This document shows positions 15,524 through 23,430 of a stretch of 42,449 bases of DNA, piece after piece. This stretch comes from CAIYRG01 sp964494505 (GTDB lineage: Bacteria > Pseudomonadota > Alphaproteobacteria > Micropepsales > Micropepsaceae). Positions within the stretch are counted from its first letter, which is position 1. Every line of letters starts with the position of its first letter. The DNA lies in assembly GCA_964494505.1 (NCBI GenBank), contig CAZBRO010000038.1, forward strand, positions 1 through 42,449. The letters are read 5' to 3'. A model generated the notes under the pieces. That model did no database searches. It was not told the DNA's origin and worked only from the letters and a program-made list of their open reading frames with translations. Both the position numbers and the translations under genes were made by a program.

Positions 15524-16978
15524 TCAGCGGTTCGCCCAACGTGCGAACAAATGTCTGGTTTCGGCGTCGGCTTCCATCCGGGTTATCAGGCCCCGGAATA
15601 TCGCCATATTCCGATTGCAGAAATCAGATATCGGCTTGCGGCCCACCGGATCGCCCTGCGTCGCATGGTGAAAGACCGGTTCTGCCCCGCAATAAGGCTC
15701 AAAGGCGCACGTCGAACACATCGGCGCGCTTGCGGCAAATGAGGCTTCAAGCGGATCAAGAAGCGCCGGGGACAGAATAATGTCCTCGTAACTGTCCTTG
15801 TGGACGTTGCCGAGCCGGAAGGACTTATCCCCCATTTCGGCCAGCATTCGGCTTTCGTCGGACGCGTAAACGTCACCATCGTAGTTATAGACGAGCGCTC
15901 CAATACCGATGCCCGCAGGACTCGACAGGTCCACGTAGCCAGGCTGGAACGGTGTAAGCATTTTGGTCAGGATGACCGAGGCGTAATACTCGCTGAACGG
16001 CACGCCCGCCTTGTTCAGCTCGATAATGTAGTCCAGCCCGTCAAAATAGAAGTCGAGCCACATCGGCGTTTTATAGGCGGCGTACCACTTTGTTTTCATG
16101 GCGAAGCCGTAGGGCGACAGAGGCCGAAGAAAGATGCCGCGAAAATCGTGCGCCACATACTCGTCAATGATCTCGCGTGGCCGTTTCAGGCTTGCCGTCG
16201 TCGTCGTCATGATGGCGCTGATCTGATCGCGCCCCAGCGCCTGCCGAACGCGGTCAATTCCGGCAATGGCGCGCTGATGACTGTCGCCGCCCGGACGGGG
16301 CCGGTTCTTGTTGTGAAGATCGGCAGGGCCGTCCAGCGATGTGGAAATCGCGATTGACTGCGCCCGGCAAAAATCAAGAATCTCGTCAGTGACGAGCGCC
16401 AGATTCGTTGCGATGACGAATCCAAGGTCACGATTGTGGACCTTATTGAGCTCGGTCGCCCGCTCGACAATGTGGCGAATGAGAGGAAAGTTGAGGAGCG
16501 GTTCGCCTCCCTGAAATTCGATCTTGATGGCCGGCGACGGTGAACGGAATACCAGGTCAAGCGCGCGCTCCGCGGTTTCGGGGCTCATGTCAAATTCGGA
16601 GTGCTCTATGTTCTGGCGCGATACCTGACAATAGGGACACGAATGCTCACATCGGAGCGTCACCACAAACAGGTGAAGGCCGGTGAAGTTTGAAAGGCGC
16701 TCGAATTTGGTCCTTGTCTTCAGAGAAAGCAGATCAATCGCGACATTCGAGTCGTCGTCCATGAGGAAATGGCGAGATTTCAGGGTTCGGAATGCCGTAC
16801 TGCCGGGTTCTATGCGGTGCCGCACAAAATCATAAAGGTCTTGGCGTGGCAGAAGCGCGTACTCACCTGCCATATTCGTCAATACGTACCGATCTTCGTC
16901 CAAGGCCGTAAATCGAAATGGCAGGAGCTTGTAGCTTGCGCTGTTTTCATACGCACTCAGCGGATGAAACTTGCTCAC
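15524..16978 (-). CDS. hxsB: Radical SAM enzyme of the His-Xaa-Ser system, HxsB-like
   Basis: The product has 484 residues from a GTG that overlaps the hxsD stop (GTGA). The radical SAM motif is Cys110, Cys114 and Cys117 (CEHSCPYC), with the EFQGGEPLLN motif after it. The C-terminus carries a SPASM-like Cys set (MCSTCAFEPYCGAEP and DFCNRN), which in other maturases holds auxiliary 4Fe-4S clusters. Residues 1-100 may be a substrate-binding domain. With HxsC it would modify the HxsA peptide in the cytoplasm before export. Confidence 0.88.
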   Translation of the reverse strand: MSKFHPLSAYENSASYKLLPFRFTALDEDRYVLTNMAGEYALLPRQDLYDFVRHRIEPGSTAFRTLKSRHFLMDDDSNVAIDLLSLKTRTKFERLSNFTGLHLFVVTLRCEHSCPYCQVSRQNIEHSEFDMSPETAERALDLVFRSPSPAIKIEFQGGEPLLNFPLIRHIVERATELNKVHNRDLGFVIATNLALVTDEILDFCRAQSIAISTSLDGPADLHNKNRPRPGGDSHQRAIAGIDRVRQALGRDQISAIMTTTTASLKRPREIIDEYVAHDFRGIFLRPLSPYGFAMKTKWYAAYKTPMWLDFYFDGLDYIIELNKAGVPFSEYYASVILTKMLTPFQPGYVDLSSPAGIGIGALVYNYDGDVYASDESRMLAEMGDKSFRLGNVHKDSYEDIILSPALLDPLEASFAASAPMCSTCAFEPYCGAEPVFHHATQGDPVGRKPISDFCNRNMAIFRGLITRMEADAETRHLFARWANR

Positions 16979-17301
16979 TGACCGAAGCCGGTCTTCGAGA
17001 ACGCAATCGACAGGATAAGATTGCGGACGGATTCCGTTTCAGCGGCAATTGTTCGCCGAAGGTCCTGGTCGAGGACTTCGATTGAAAAGTCGCTCACGAT
17101 GGCAAGGTGATCCGCCTCGCTGACTGCCATCAAGGGATGCAGGCGGCAAATGACGACGGTTTCCGTGGGTTCGATTTCGACACGCACTCGGTCACTGAAG
17201 CGGTAAGCCGCGCGCTTGATCGCGTCCAGATCATAAAGACCAGCCGCAAAGCAAACTTCGCGGCAACCATTGCTGGCGCCGCTGGCAAGGTTGCTGACCA
17301 T
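16975..17301 (-). CDS. hxsD: His-Xaa-Ser system protein HxsD
   Basis: This 108-residue protein has no enzyme motif. Its position between the peptide gene and hxsB, and its size, match HxsD. It contains an alternating strand/helix pattern (VRVEIEPTETVVICRLHPL, then a charged helical C-terminus), reminiscent of the small peptide-recognition proteins that work with radical SAM maturases. It starts 13 bases after the hxsA stop and overlaps hxsB by four bases. Confidence 0.8.
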   Translation of the reverse strand: MVSNLASGASNGCREVCFAAGLYDLDAIKRAAYRFSDRVRVEIEPTETVVICRLHPLMAVSEADHLAIVSDFSIEVLDQDLRRTIAAETESVRNLILSIAFSKTGFGQ

Positions 17302-17314
17302 TGTTCAGCGAAAA

Positions 17315-17554
17315 CTAAGGGCTGCTCGACGTATGTGACGCGTGGCTCACGTGGCTTGCATGGCTTGCGTGTGCTGCAACCCGCGTGAACGGTTGCGTGG
17401 CATGATCAAGGACCAAACCGCCAAGGGAATTGGGCGCGCCTGAGACCGTGGAGGCGGCTTCAGTATTCGGAGGGGGCACTGCCGCCTGGGATGGAGCTGT
17501 CGTGAACGCTGCCACCGAGACTGCAATCGGAACAAGGAATTTCCGTGTCGCCAT
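17315..17554 (-). CDS. hxsA: His-Xaa-Ser repeat precursor peptide HxsA
   Basis: The peptide has 79 residues from the ATG at 17554, which has a GGAGG ribosome site six to seven bases upstream; a longer start at 17605 lacks one. Residues 1-24 are a signal peptide (MATRKFLVPIAVSVAAFTTA). The C-terminus has five consecutive His-Xaa-Ser units (HAS HAS HVS HAS HTS) ending in SSP. This is the hallmark of HxsA, the substrate of the HxsB/HxsC radical SAM enzymes. Five units is a short array. The gene heads the hxsADBC operon and diverges from a methyltransferase gene. Confidence 0.88.
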   Translation of the reverse strand: MATRKFLVPIAVSVAAFTTAPSQAAVPPPNTEAASTVSGAPNSLGGLVLDHATQPFTRVAAHASHASHVSHASHTSSSP

Positions 17555-17673
17555 TGTTGCCTCCAAATTGAGCAGCCAGTCTCGGGCTTTCACAAGAATA
17601 GTCAAGCAGATTTCGGAACGTCACTTGAATCTGGTAACTCTTTGAATTACGTCGCTATTCGAGCAAATTAACT

Positions 17674-18219
17674 ATGCGAGCTTCCCAGGCTACCTTCCCC
17701 GATGACAGGGCAATCTCGCCCTATACGCGGTCGTGCCTTCCGCGTATTCGAAAGAATCATGCTCTCGACGTGCTCGATATTCCGAGCGGTTTTGGCAGAC
17801 ATTCCCTCTTCCTGGCGGGCCTCGGCCATCGGGTCGTCTCTGTTGATGTGGATGAGAAGCGATTGGTTCATGCCGCCGTAATCTGGGATCATGAGCAGCG
17901 CACGTCGGGAACGCTGGCGCATGTCGTCGCGGATGCCCGTCACGATCTGCCGTTTCCCGCCGATGCTTTCGATCTGGTTCTTGTAGTGCATTACGTTTCG
18001 GATCGGATCATTGAGGCGGTGTGCCCTTTGATTCGACGCGGCGGACTGTTGCTTTACGAGACGTTTGGCGCACAGGGCGACAACTGGAAGGATTTGCCGC
18101 TCGCAGGGGCAACAGCAAGCAGGCTGCGAGACTTTGAAATTCTTGATCTGCGTGAGCGCCCGGTTCAACGCTCTGCGTGCGTCGCGGTGACCGTGAAAAT
18201 GCTCGCGCGAAAACTTTGA
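17674..18219 (+). CDS. Class I SAM-dependent methyltransferase
   Basis: The product has 181 residues. Motif I is LDIPSGFGRHSLFLA (about 34-48), with an acidic residue at the end of strand 2 (VVSVDVDEKRL), DARHDLPFPADAFDLVLV (motif II/III) and RRGGLLLYETFG later. This is the Rossmann methyltransferase fold of the Methyltransf_11/25 type. The substrate cannot be read from the sequence. It is divergent from hxsA, with only ~120 bases between, and may share a regulatory region. It ends 40 bases before the convergent phosphoribosyltransferase gene. It could modify the Hxs peptide or be unrelated. Confidence 0.8.
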   Translation: MRASQATFPDDRAISPYTRSCLPRIRKNHALDVLDIPSGFGRHSLFLAGLGHRVVSVDVDEKRLVHAAVIWDHEQRTSGTLAHVVADARHDLPFPADAFDLVLVVHYVSDRIIEAVCPLIRRGGLLLYETFGAQGDNWKDLPLAGATASRLRDFEILDLRERPVQRSACVAVTVKMLARKL

Positions 18220-18259
18220 CTTCAATTCCAGGGCGCCTTTCGCCGATGTCGCGTGTACC

Positions 18260-18925
18260 CTACCCTTCGTCGAAGTCTTCAATGTCCACGGCCTCGGGCA
18301 CACGACGCGCGATGAACAGACCGACGATCTTGGTGTCCGGAAAATGCTGGCGCAGCATATTTCTGACCGCCACGAAATGCGCGCCCGTCGTCACCACGTC
18401 GTCCACCACGGCGATAATTTGTGGATTTGGCGCCAGCAGGGCCGGATCGAGGGCGTAACGCGCTTCAAGCTCGGCCGGAGACGGACGTTCCGCGCGATCG
18501 TGCACGGCATCGGTGCTTTGCTGTTGCAGGATCAGTTCGCGAATATCGACGGCGCAGTCCGGCCAAATGGCCCTCAGCACTTGAACGAGACGATCGTCGT
18601 AGAGGGGATCGCCCTTTGCCTTCGATGGCGGCACGGGGACGAAGGTCAGCATCGTTCTCGCGTTATCGCTCAGCGAAGCCCGTAGCGCTGTCGCCGCGGC
18701 TTCGATCGCCCGCGCCTTATGGGACCATTCCGGCCGGCCGCGCCGGTCCATGCCCTTTTTCAGATTGAGGATGAGATTGTTCGTCGCGCTGACGGCGAAG
18801 CCTTTGCGCGCCGAGTATTCGCCGATAAAATAGCACTCGTCCGTTGCCGCCAGATAATAGTGATCCGGCCGCGTCAGTTCGTCGATTTTAGTGAGCCGTT
18901 GGGGAAAGCCCTGTCCGGATGTCAT
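18260..18925 (-). CDS. shosT: Phosphoribosyltransferase, ShosT-like toxin component
   Basis: The product has 221 residues. The PRPP-binding motif IIAVVDDVVTTGAHF is at about 163-177, as in type I phosphoribosyltransferases including ComF. An upstream LTFVPVPPSKAKGDPLYDDR segment fits the pyrophosphate loop and hood. It overlaps the DprA-like gene by 38 bases, with a GGTGG ribosome site for the ATG at 18925. A phosphoribosyltransferase paired with a DprA-like protein is the ShosTA system, in which the transferase is the toxin and DprA the antitoxin. No zinc cysteines of ComF are present. It has no signal peptide and acts in the cytoplasm. Confidence 0.78.
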   Translation of the reverse strand: MTSGQGFPQRLTKIDELTRPDHYYLAATDECYFIGEYSARKGFAVSATNNLILNLKKGMDRRGRPEWSHKARAIEAAATALRASLSDNARTMLTFVPVPPSKAKGDPLYDDRLVQVLRAIWPDCAVDIRELILQQQSTDAVHDRAERPSPAELEARYALDPALLAPNPQIIAVVDDVVTTGAHFVAVRNMLRQHFPDTKIVGLFIARRVPEAVDIEDFDEG

Positions 18926-19793
18926 CGTAATCCACCACCCGGATGGCTCCCCGCTCCGCGAACCGCTTGGGCCAAGTCAGATTCTTGTTGTGAAAGCAGC
19001 TATCGAGGATGAAGAGCTTGCGGCCTTGCTGCAGGGCGGCGCGCGCCTGAATGAGCGTCCCCGAGGTTTCGCCCGCCTCGACGATGATCGTCGCTTCGGT
19101 CAGCGCCGACATCGTGACGTTGCGCTCGGGAAAGAACAGCCGGTTGCGCCGGAAATCCTGGTTTTCGTAGCGCTGCAGGGGCACCTGGCTAATAACGAGA
19201 AACTCCGATGCGATTCGGCGCTGCAGCTCGGCGTTGTCGCGCGGGTAGCTGTGAGAAAGCGGTGTTCCGATCACAGCGATTGTCCGCCCGCCGGCAGCGA
19301 TGGCCGTTTCATGCACGGCGGTGTCCACGCCCGCCGCGAGACCCGAAACCACGGTGAAGCCGTCCTCAACGAGCTTGCGCACGAGCTGGCGCGTGCGCTT
19401 GAGGCCGTCGGCCGTGGGCTTGCGCGTTCCGACCACGGCGACCGACCGCGAATTCACGAGATCCCACCAGCCCTGATAATAGATCAGCTCGACCGGGTGC
19501 GCCGCGTCGCGCAATTTCTCGGGATATTCGCCGGCGCCGTGCACGCGCACGCCGAAGCGACCGATATGCGCTTCGCGGAATCGTTCCTGGACGAATTCCG
19601 CGCACTCACGCGCCCGGCCTGGCGGCACGAAATCCGACGGCACGGCGTCGGGCCGTGCGGCAAATTTCTCGGAGAGCGTTTTGAAGGAGGTCTCCGGATC
19701 GACCCACAGCGCTTCATAGGCGCCCAGTTCTTGAAGTGGCGAGATGGCCCGCGCTTCGAAGTCGGTCGGCCCTAATGCAAGTTCTAGCCCCAT
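18888..19793 (-). CDS. shosA: DprA/Smf-like protein, ShosA-like antitoxin component
   Basis: The product has 301 residues; the ATG at 19793 follows a GAGGGGGG ribosome site. The DprA Rossmann-like domain covers about residues 95-300: SVAVVGTRKPT, VVSGLAAGVDTAVHE, ERNVTMSALTEATIIVEAGETSGTLIQA split over two motifs, and LFILDSCFHNKNLTWPKRF. In DprA this fold binds single-stranded DNA. The N-terminal ~90 residues are unlike standard DprA. Overlap with the phosphoribosyltransferase gene makes a two-gene operon. In the ShosTA model this protein neutralises the toxin. Confidence 0.8.
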   Translation of the reverse strand: MGLELALGPTDFEARAISPLQELGAYEALWVDPETSFKTLSEKFAARPDAVPSDFVPPGRARECAEFVQERFREAHIGRFGVRVHGAGEYPEKLRDAAHPVELIYYQGWWDLVNSRSVAVVGTRKPTADGLKRTRQLVRKLVEDGFTVVSGLAAGVDTAVHETAIAAGGRTIAVIGTPLSHSYPRDNAELQRRIASEFLVISQVPLQRYENQDFRRNRLFFPERNVTMSALTEATIIVEAGETSGTLIQARAALQQGRKLFILDSCFHNKNLTWPKRFAERGAIRVVDYDDIRTGLSPTAH

Positions 19794-20036
19794 CTACCCC
19801 CCTCTTCTCCTATTGTCCGGAAAGACTGTTCTTTTCTCGATGGCGCCACCCCACAACCGCGACCAGAGCACAAACGAAGAACGCAATATGCTTGCCACGC
19901 TTCGAATCCGGCGTCCAGCGCCATCTCGCGGGTGTTTAACGGCTGGGAGTTTCGTCAGGCGCTCCCAACCGGATCGCCTATCGTTCACTCCCCGAATTAC
20001 TGGCCAACTCACTCTTGCTGCTTCCGAATGTGTTAT

Positions 20037-20723
20037 TCATTTCGGCGTTGCAGGAAATTGGTCCAAATCCTTGTGGTACTTTGCTTCCAGATAAGGACCG
20101 GCCGGAAGTCCCTGGCCCGCAGTTGATGCCGCAAGCAGGTTCGCCTGTTGCGTAAGCGGCATGTAATTGGGCTCGGCCTTTTCAATCGCGGCAACTATGG
20201 CTTGCGCGACCAAATCGGCTAGGGGGTTGCCGCTACCGTTGCTTGCTTGAGGACTGTACTGCATCGTTCGCATATCTTCCCAAAGTGTTGCGCCAGTCTT
20301 GCAACTCTTCAGCACGTAGTCGAACTGCACAGTCGTTGTCGTCGCGAGAATCACATATTGCGACTGCCATTTCTCGACCGTGATGAGAAGAACGGCGCTG
20401 CATCCAAACAGAACATCCAGGCGCTGCGGGTCTGCGTTATGTACGAGCGCGGCATCGGCCAGTCCGTTTTGCTCCAATATCCCCTTCACCATATTGGCTG
20501 GGAAAACGTAGTAGCCACGCTCGGCAAATGGGCGCGAAATCGTGGACAAAAAATAGTCCGGTGCTGTCACCGACGTGGAATTATTGAGTACGGGAACGAC
20601 CAAGATGCTGTGAGGGTCCTCAGCTCGAAAAGATGAATAGTTCTTCGGTTTAACCGCTACACAGCCGCTCAAAAATATAGCTATCAGGGTGAACGACAGG
20701 ACATTCCGGATGTTGCAGTTCAT
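20037..20723 (-). CDS. GNA1162-family (DUF799) outer-membrane lipoprotein
   Basis: The product has 228 residues. The signal peptide ends in a lipobox (FLSGC, Cys21). The rest matches DUF799/GNA1162: an early SILVVPVLNNSTSV strand, PFAERGYYVFPANMV, LLITVEKWQSQYVIL and TGATLWEDMRT. This family is usually encoded with a CsgG-like protein and a DUF4810 lipoprotein, as here, and the trio probably forms an outer-membrane complex. Its start overlaps the DUF4810 stop by four bases. It is the last gene of the operon. Confidence 0.82.
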   Translation of the reverse strand: MNCNIRNVLSFTLIAIFLSGCVAVKPKNYSSFRAEDPHSILVVPVLNNSTSVTAPDYFLSTISRPFAERGYYVFPANMVKGILEQNGLADAALVHNADPQRLDVLFGCSAVLLITVEKWQSQYVILATTTTVQFDYVLKSCKTGATLWEDMRTMQYSPQASNGSGNPLADLVAQAIVAAIEKAEPNYMPLTQQANLLAASTAGQGLPAGPYLEAKYHKDLDQFPATPK

Positions 20724-21085
20724 GACGTACCCCCTGCGAGAGGTGTTCCAGTAGAGCGATCGATAATGCGTGTGAGAAACGGCCGTGATTCGGGGAACCG
20801 CTGCATCTCTTCTCGAAAGAGCGCAGTAGCGCGCACGGTGTCGCCGTCTTCTAAGTAGAGATAGCCAAGTTCTGCCAGCAATCCGGGCGCCATGGTGTTC
20901 TGTTGTCTGCCGCGTTCGATTGCATCCGTAAGTGCCTTTTCATAAACTTTGCGCTCACTTGGGCTCTTGTAATAGACGTAAAGGGAGTTTTCGTAATCGC
21001 CCCAACTGAAGCGGGTTGCTGGCGCGCATTGGGTAAGGCCAATGATCGCAACGATGCTCAATGAGATTGCTCGCAAGCGACGCAT
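20720..21085 (-). CDS. DUF4810-family lipoprotein
   Basis: The product has 121 residues. The signal peptide ends at Cys20 (IGLTQC). The mature part has the family-like FSWGDYENSLYVYYK and APGLLAELGYLYLEDGD segments, with a TPR-like helical end (ALFREEMQRFPESRPFL). It overlaps the GNA1162-like gene by four bases and begins just after the 101-residue lipoprotein. Confidence 0.82.
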   Translation of the reverse strand: MRRLRAISLSIVAIIGLTQCAPATRFSWGDYENSLYVYYKSPSERKVYEKALTDAIERGRQQNTMAPGLLAELGYLYLEDGDTVRATALFREEMQRFPESRPFLTRIIDRSTGTPLAGGTS

Positions 21086-21086
21086 T

Positions 21087-21392
21087 TCAAGGCACCTCTA
21101 TAGCCATTCGGGCATCTGCGCCGACATAAATCTGGCGATCATAAAGGGTAGCAGCGCCCTGCCTTAAAGCTATTCTGTGAGGCCCTGGCACTACCCCAAG
21201 CACGGATTTTTGGCCGTCATATGATGCGGCGTCCCCTGCATCGATCCCGTCAAGGATCACCCGGGTGCCCACACTCGCGCGGGGAAAATAGAGGTTCCCA
21301 TTGTTCCCACCTTGCTCGACCGTCGCGCGTGGATAAGCACAACCGACAAGGAGCAACCCGAATACAGCGGCGTAAGGCCAGCTAGCCATCAT
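21087..21392 (-). CDS. Small lipoprotein in the CsgG operon
   Basis: The product has 101 residues with a lipobox (LLLVGC, Cys18). Two ATG codons are adjacent and the first overlaps the csgG-like stop. The mature part resembles a small PEGA-like beta domain (VGTRVILDGIDAGD, VVPGPHRIALRQG). No named family is certain. It sits in the operon between CsgG and DUF4810, where many genomes have no extra gene. Confidence 0.7.
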   Translation of the reverse strand: MMASWPYAAVFGLLLVGCAYPRATVEQGGNNGNLYFPRASVGTRVILDGIDAGDAASYDGQKSVLGVVPGPHRIALRQGAATLYDRQIYVGADARMAIEVP

Positions 21393-22336
21393 CGTGCCTC
21401 CGTAACAACTAAATCTTGCATTTGGTCGTGCGTAACTTGTCCGCTGGTGACTCTTGCAGTAGCGCCTTCTGCGGTCCCCTGTCCGAAAAACGAGACCACT
21501 TGGATTTGCGCGACTTGCTCGCCCGGTAGAGTAATTGGCAACCCGGTCTGCTGACTTACGACGGTTTTTCCAGGGCGCTCGACGCGCAGTTGATCGCCCA
21601 GCTTAAGACCCTGTGTAGGCCCACCGCTGATCGTAACCATGCTGCCGTCCGCATCGAGGATATCGGTGTGCCAAGGGCGCTCCTCTAGCTTCTGCATCAC
21701 GTTGTTAATGAGATCGGAAACGGCCGCCGAAATAGCTTTATCATTCAGCGTAGCGTCATAACCCGCCCTCGAACCAAAACCGGCAACTTCGCCAGCTTCC
21801 ACGGTCGCCGTTCCACTTCCTTTGGTGCTGAAAAACGCTTGCCCTGTCTGAACGTCGACGATCCGAATTTCGACTGTCGCTGACGCTGACTGCCGTTTCG
21901 TAGAACTCAAAAACCCGGTTTCACCTTCGATCTTTCGACCGAACTCAGTAACCGACCCAATGATGAGGGCGTCTACGCCGACAAGAGGTGAAGGGATTCG
22001 GCTTTGTAACGTGCGTTCCTTCTGGATAGCTTGCAAATCGCCTCGCTCGAACACAAGAAATTTTCCTGAGTCGGTCAAGCGCGCCATCAACATGTCAGAT
22101 GCCTGATTTGCGAGAGGGTCGCTTTCGCCCTCCAGCAGAAGCGCGCGACCGTAATTGGTGGCATTGGAGAAGCGCCCAACGGCGATCTTGCGTTTGAGTA
22201 TTGGAACGCTGGGCGCTGGAGCGCTAACGACCGTCATCATTGGTTGAGGCGCGCGGATTGCCAGAGGAACAGGTTTCGGTGTGGCGCAGCCCGCAAGCGC
22301 AACCACGCTCAATGCAAGCGCGTATCGTAGTTCCAT
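21389..22336 (-). CDS. CsgG/HfaB-family secretion-pore lipoprotein
   Basis: About 315 residues from the ATG at 22336, which has a GGAGG ribosome site seven bases upstream; an upstream Met at 22354 lacks one. The lipobox is VVALAGC (Cys17). Typical CsgG features follow: KIAVGRFSNATNYG, DMLMARLTDSGKFLVFERGDL, ADALIIGSVTEFG-like VDALIIGSVTEFG, and SATVEIRIVDVQTGQAF. CsgG forms a nonameric outer-membrane pore; HfaB of alphaproteobacteria does the same for the holdfast. The C-terminal extension after residue 230 is not standard. It leads an operon of four lipoproteins. No curlin-like CsgA is nearby. Confidence 0.85.
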   Translation of the reverse strand: MELRYALALSVVALAGCATPKPVPLAIRAPQPMMTVVSAPAPSVPILKRKIAVGRFSNATNYGRALLLEGESDPLANQASDMLMARLTDSGKFLVFERGDLQAIQKERTLQSRIPSPLVGVDALIIGSVTEFGRKIEGETGFLSSTKRQSASATVEIRIVDVQTGQAFFSTKGSGTATVEAGEVAGFGSRAGYDATLNDKAISAAVSDLINNVMQKLEERPWHTDILDADGSMVTISGGPTQGLKLGDQLRVERPGKTVVSQQTGLPITLPGEQVAQIQVVSFFGQGTAEGATARVTSGQVTHDQMQDLVVTEAR

Positions 22337-22380
22337 GGACGCCCTCCAGGGCACTTAGCCGACATTTCCCAAACGGCCGG

Positions 22381-22424
22381 TCGGTCCAGCCATCTGAGCA
22401 GTTCGGTCCAGCCACCTGAGCAGT
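22381..22424 (+). repeat. 22-bp tandem duplication upstream of csgG operon
   Basis: TCGGTCCAGCC(A)TCTGAGCAGT is followed directly by the same 22 bases with one change. It lies 45 bp upstream of the csgG-like start on the template side and could be a pair of operator sites. Confidence 0.6.
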
Positions 22425-22624
22425 AGAGTATCCCAGGCCAAGACAACCAGGAAGCCCGAGAACCCTGCTTCTTGTCCCCATTACGCCACCGATCCCCGAC
22501 TTCGCCGCCGGAAGCTGGCATTTCCGCTCGTTTAGGGTTCCGGCGCGTCCCCCGTGGGGACCGGGCTCTAGGCGCAAGCGCCCCAAGCCCCCTGCCCTGC
22601 GGGCTTGCGGGCGCGGCCGGCCGG

Positions 22625-22717
22625 TAACGCTCCCTTCGCCAAACGCGTGCTTTCGTGTTTTTTGACGTGTGCAGCGGCCCGGTGTGCTCCTTTACCTTCG
22701 GTGCGTCGCACCTAACG
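22625..22717 (+). repeat. Dispersed module-boundary repeat, copy 2
   Basis: This copy aligns with 14233-14324 in the same orientation: shared blocks are CTTTCGTG-TTTT-TGACG and CCGG(C/T)GTGCTCC. It lies between the lipoprotein operon and the SRAP gene. Confidence 0.5.
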
Positions 22718-22742
22718 GTTCCGGATTCCCCTGCCCGCTTGC

Positions 22743-23429
22743 TCACGCAGAAGTCCTCTCTATCAGTTCGGGGCCGTCGTTGCGGACGTTCCCGACGGCT
22801 TGGCCGATAGGCCAGCATTCCATGTGATCGGCCGGAAACGCGTGCAGCAGCGTCTTGCGGTCGTCGGCCGTCGCCAGCCAGCGCGGCCAATCCTCCGGCG
22901 TCAGGATCACCGGCATGCGATCGTGAATCGGCGCGCAGAGCGTGTTGGGCGCCGTCGTCACGATGGTGAAGGTTTCGATGCCCGGGTCGTCCTTGGGCGC
23001 ATCCTTGGCGCGCCACCAATCCCATAGCCCGGCAAACGCAAACGGTGAGTTGCCCTTCAGCGTGATGAAATAGGGCTGCTTTTCTTTCGGGCCGATTTTC
23101 GCCCATTCGTAAAAACCATCGGCGACGACCAGGCACGGCCGCGACTTGAACGCGGCACGGAAGCCGGGTTTTTCGGCGACGGTTTCGGCCCTGGCGTTGA
23201 TCATGGCCGCCCCGCCCTTCCCGTCCTTTGACCAGGATGGCACCAGGCCCCATTGCAGCGGCGCCAGCTCGCGCGTGCCGTCCCGTTCGCGCGCGACCAG
23301 CGACCTTTGCATCGGCGCGATGTTGAAGCGGGCCGGCGTGTTCGGGATCTGTCCGATATACGGCTCGGTGATGCGGTAGAGCGCGACCAGCTCGCGCCAA
23401 GTGTAGCGATTGGTGAAGCGGCCGCACAT
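22743..23429 (-). CDS. SOS response-associated peptidase (SRAP, YedK family)
   Basis: The product has 228 residues. It begins MCGRFTNRY with the catalytic Cys2, which in YedK/HMCES forms a covalent link to abasic sites in single-stranded DNA. Other family blocks are present: PLQWGLVPSW, MINARAETVAEKP, GFYEWAKIG and LCAPIHDRMPVIL with the active-site His. It shields damaged DNA and is common on alphaproteobacterial plasmids, where it may help during transfer. The ATG lies one base after the stop of the zinc-ribbon gene. Confidence 0.93.
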   Translation of the reverse strand: MCGRFTNRYTWRELVALYRITEPYIGQIPNTPARFNIAPMQRSLVARERDGTRELAPLQWGLVPSWSKDGKGGAAMINARAETVAEKPGFRAAFKSRPCLVVADGFYEWAKIGPKEKQPYFITLKGNSPFAFAGLWDWWRAKDAPKDDPGIETFTIVTTAPNTLCAPIHDRMPVILTPEDWPRWLATADDRKTLLHAFPADHMECWPIGQAVGNVRNDGPELIERTSA

Positions 23430-23430
23430 G

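Larger units (their letters stand above)
22337..22742. other. Intergenic region with tandem and dispersed repeats
   Basis: No gene is evident. It holds the 22-bp tandem pair at 22381-22424, one copy of the GGCGCGTCCCC...GGGACCGGGCTCTA element near 22542-22575 (second copy near 23799-23831), and copy 2 of the module-boundary repeat at 22625-22717. Confidence 0.55.

Noticed and set aside
17668..18303. A 211-codon minus-strand frame over the methyltransferase
   Set aside because: It is antisense to a clear methyltransferase and has no domain of its own.
19794..20036. Possible small gene between the DprA-like gene and the GNA1162 gene
   Set aside because: Only short overlapping frames, no ribosome site, no family-like sequence.
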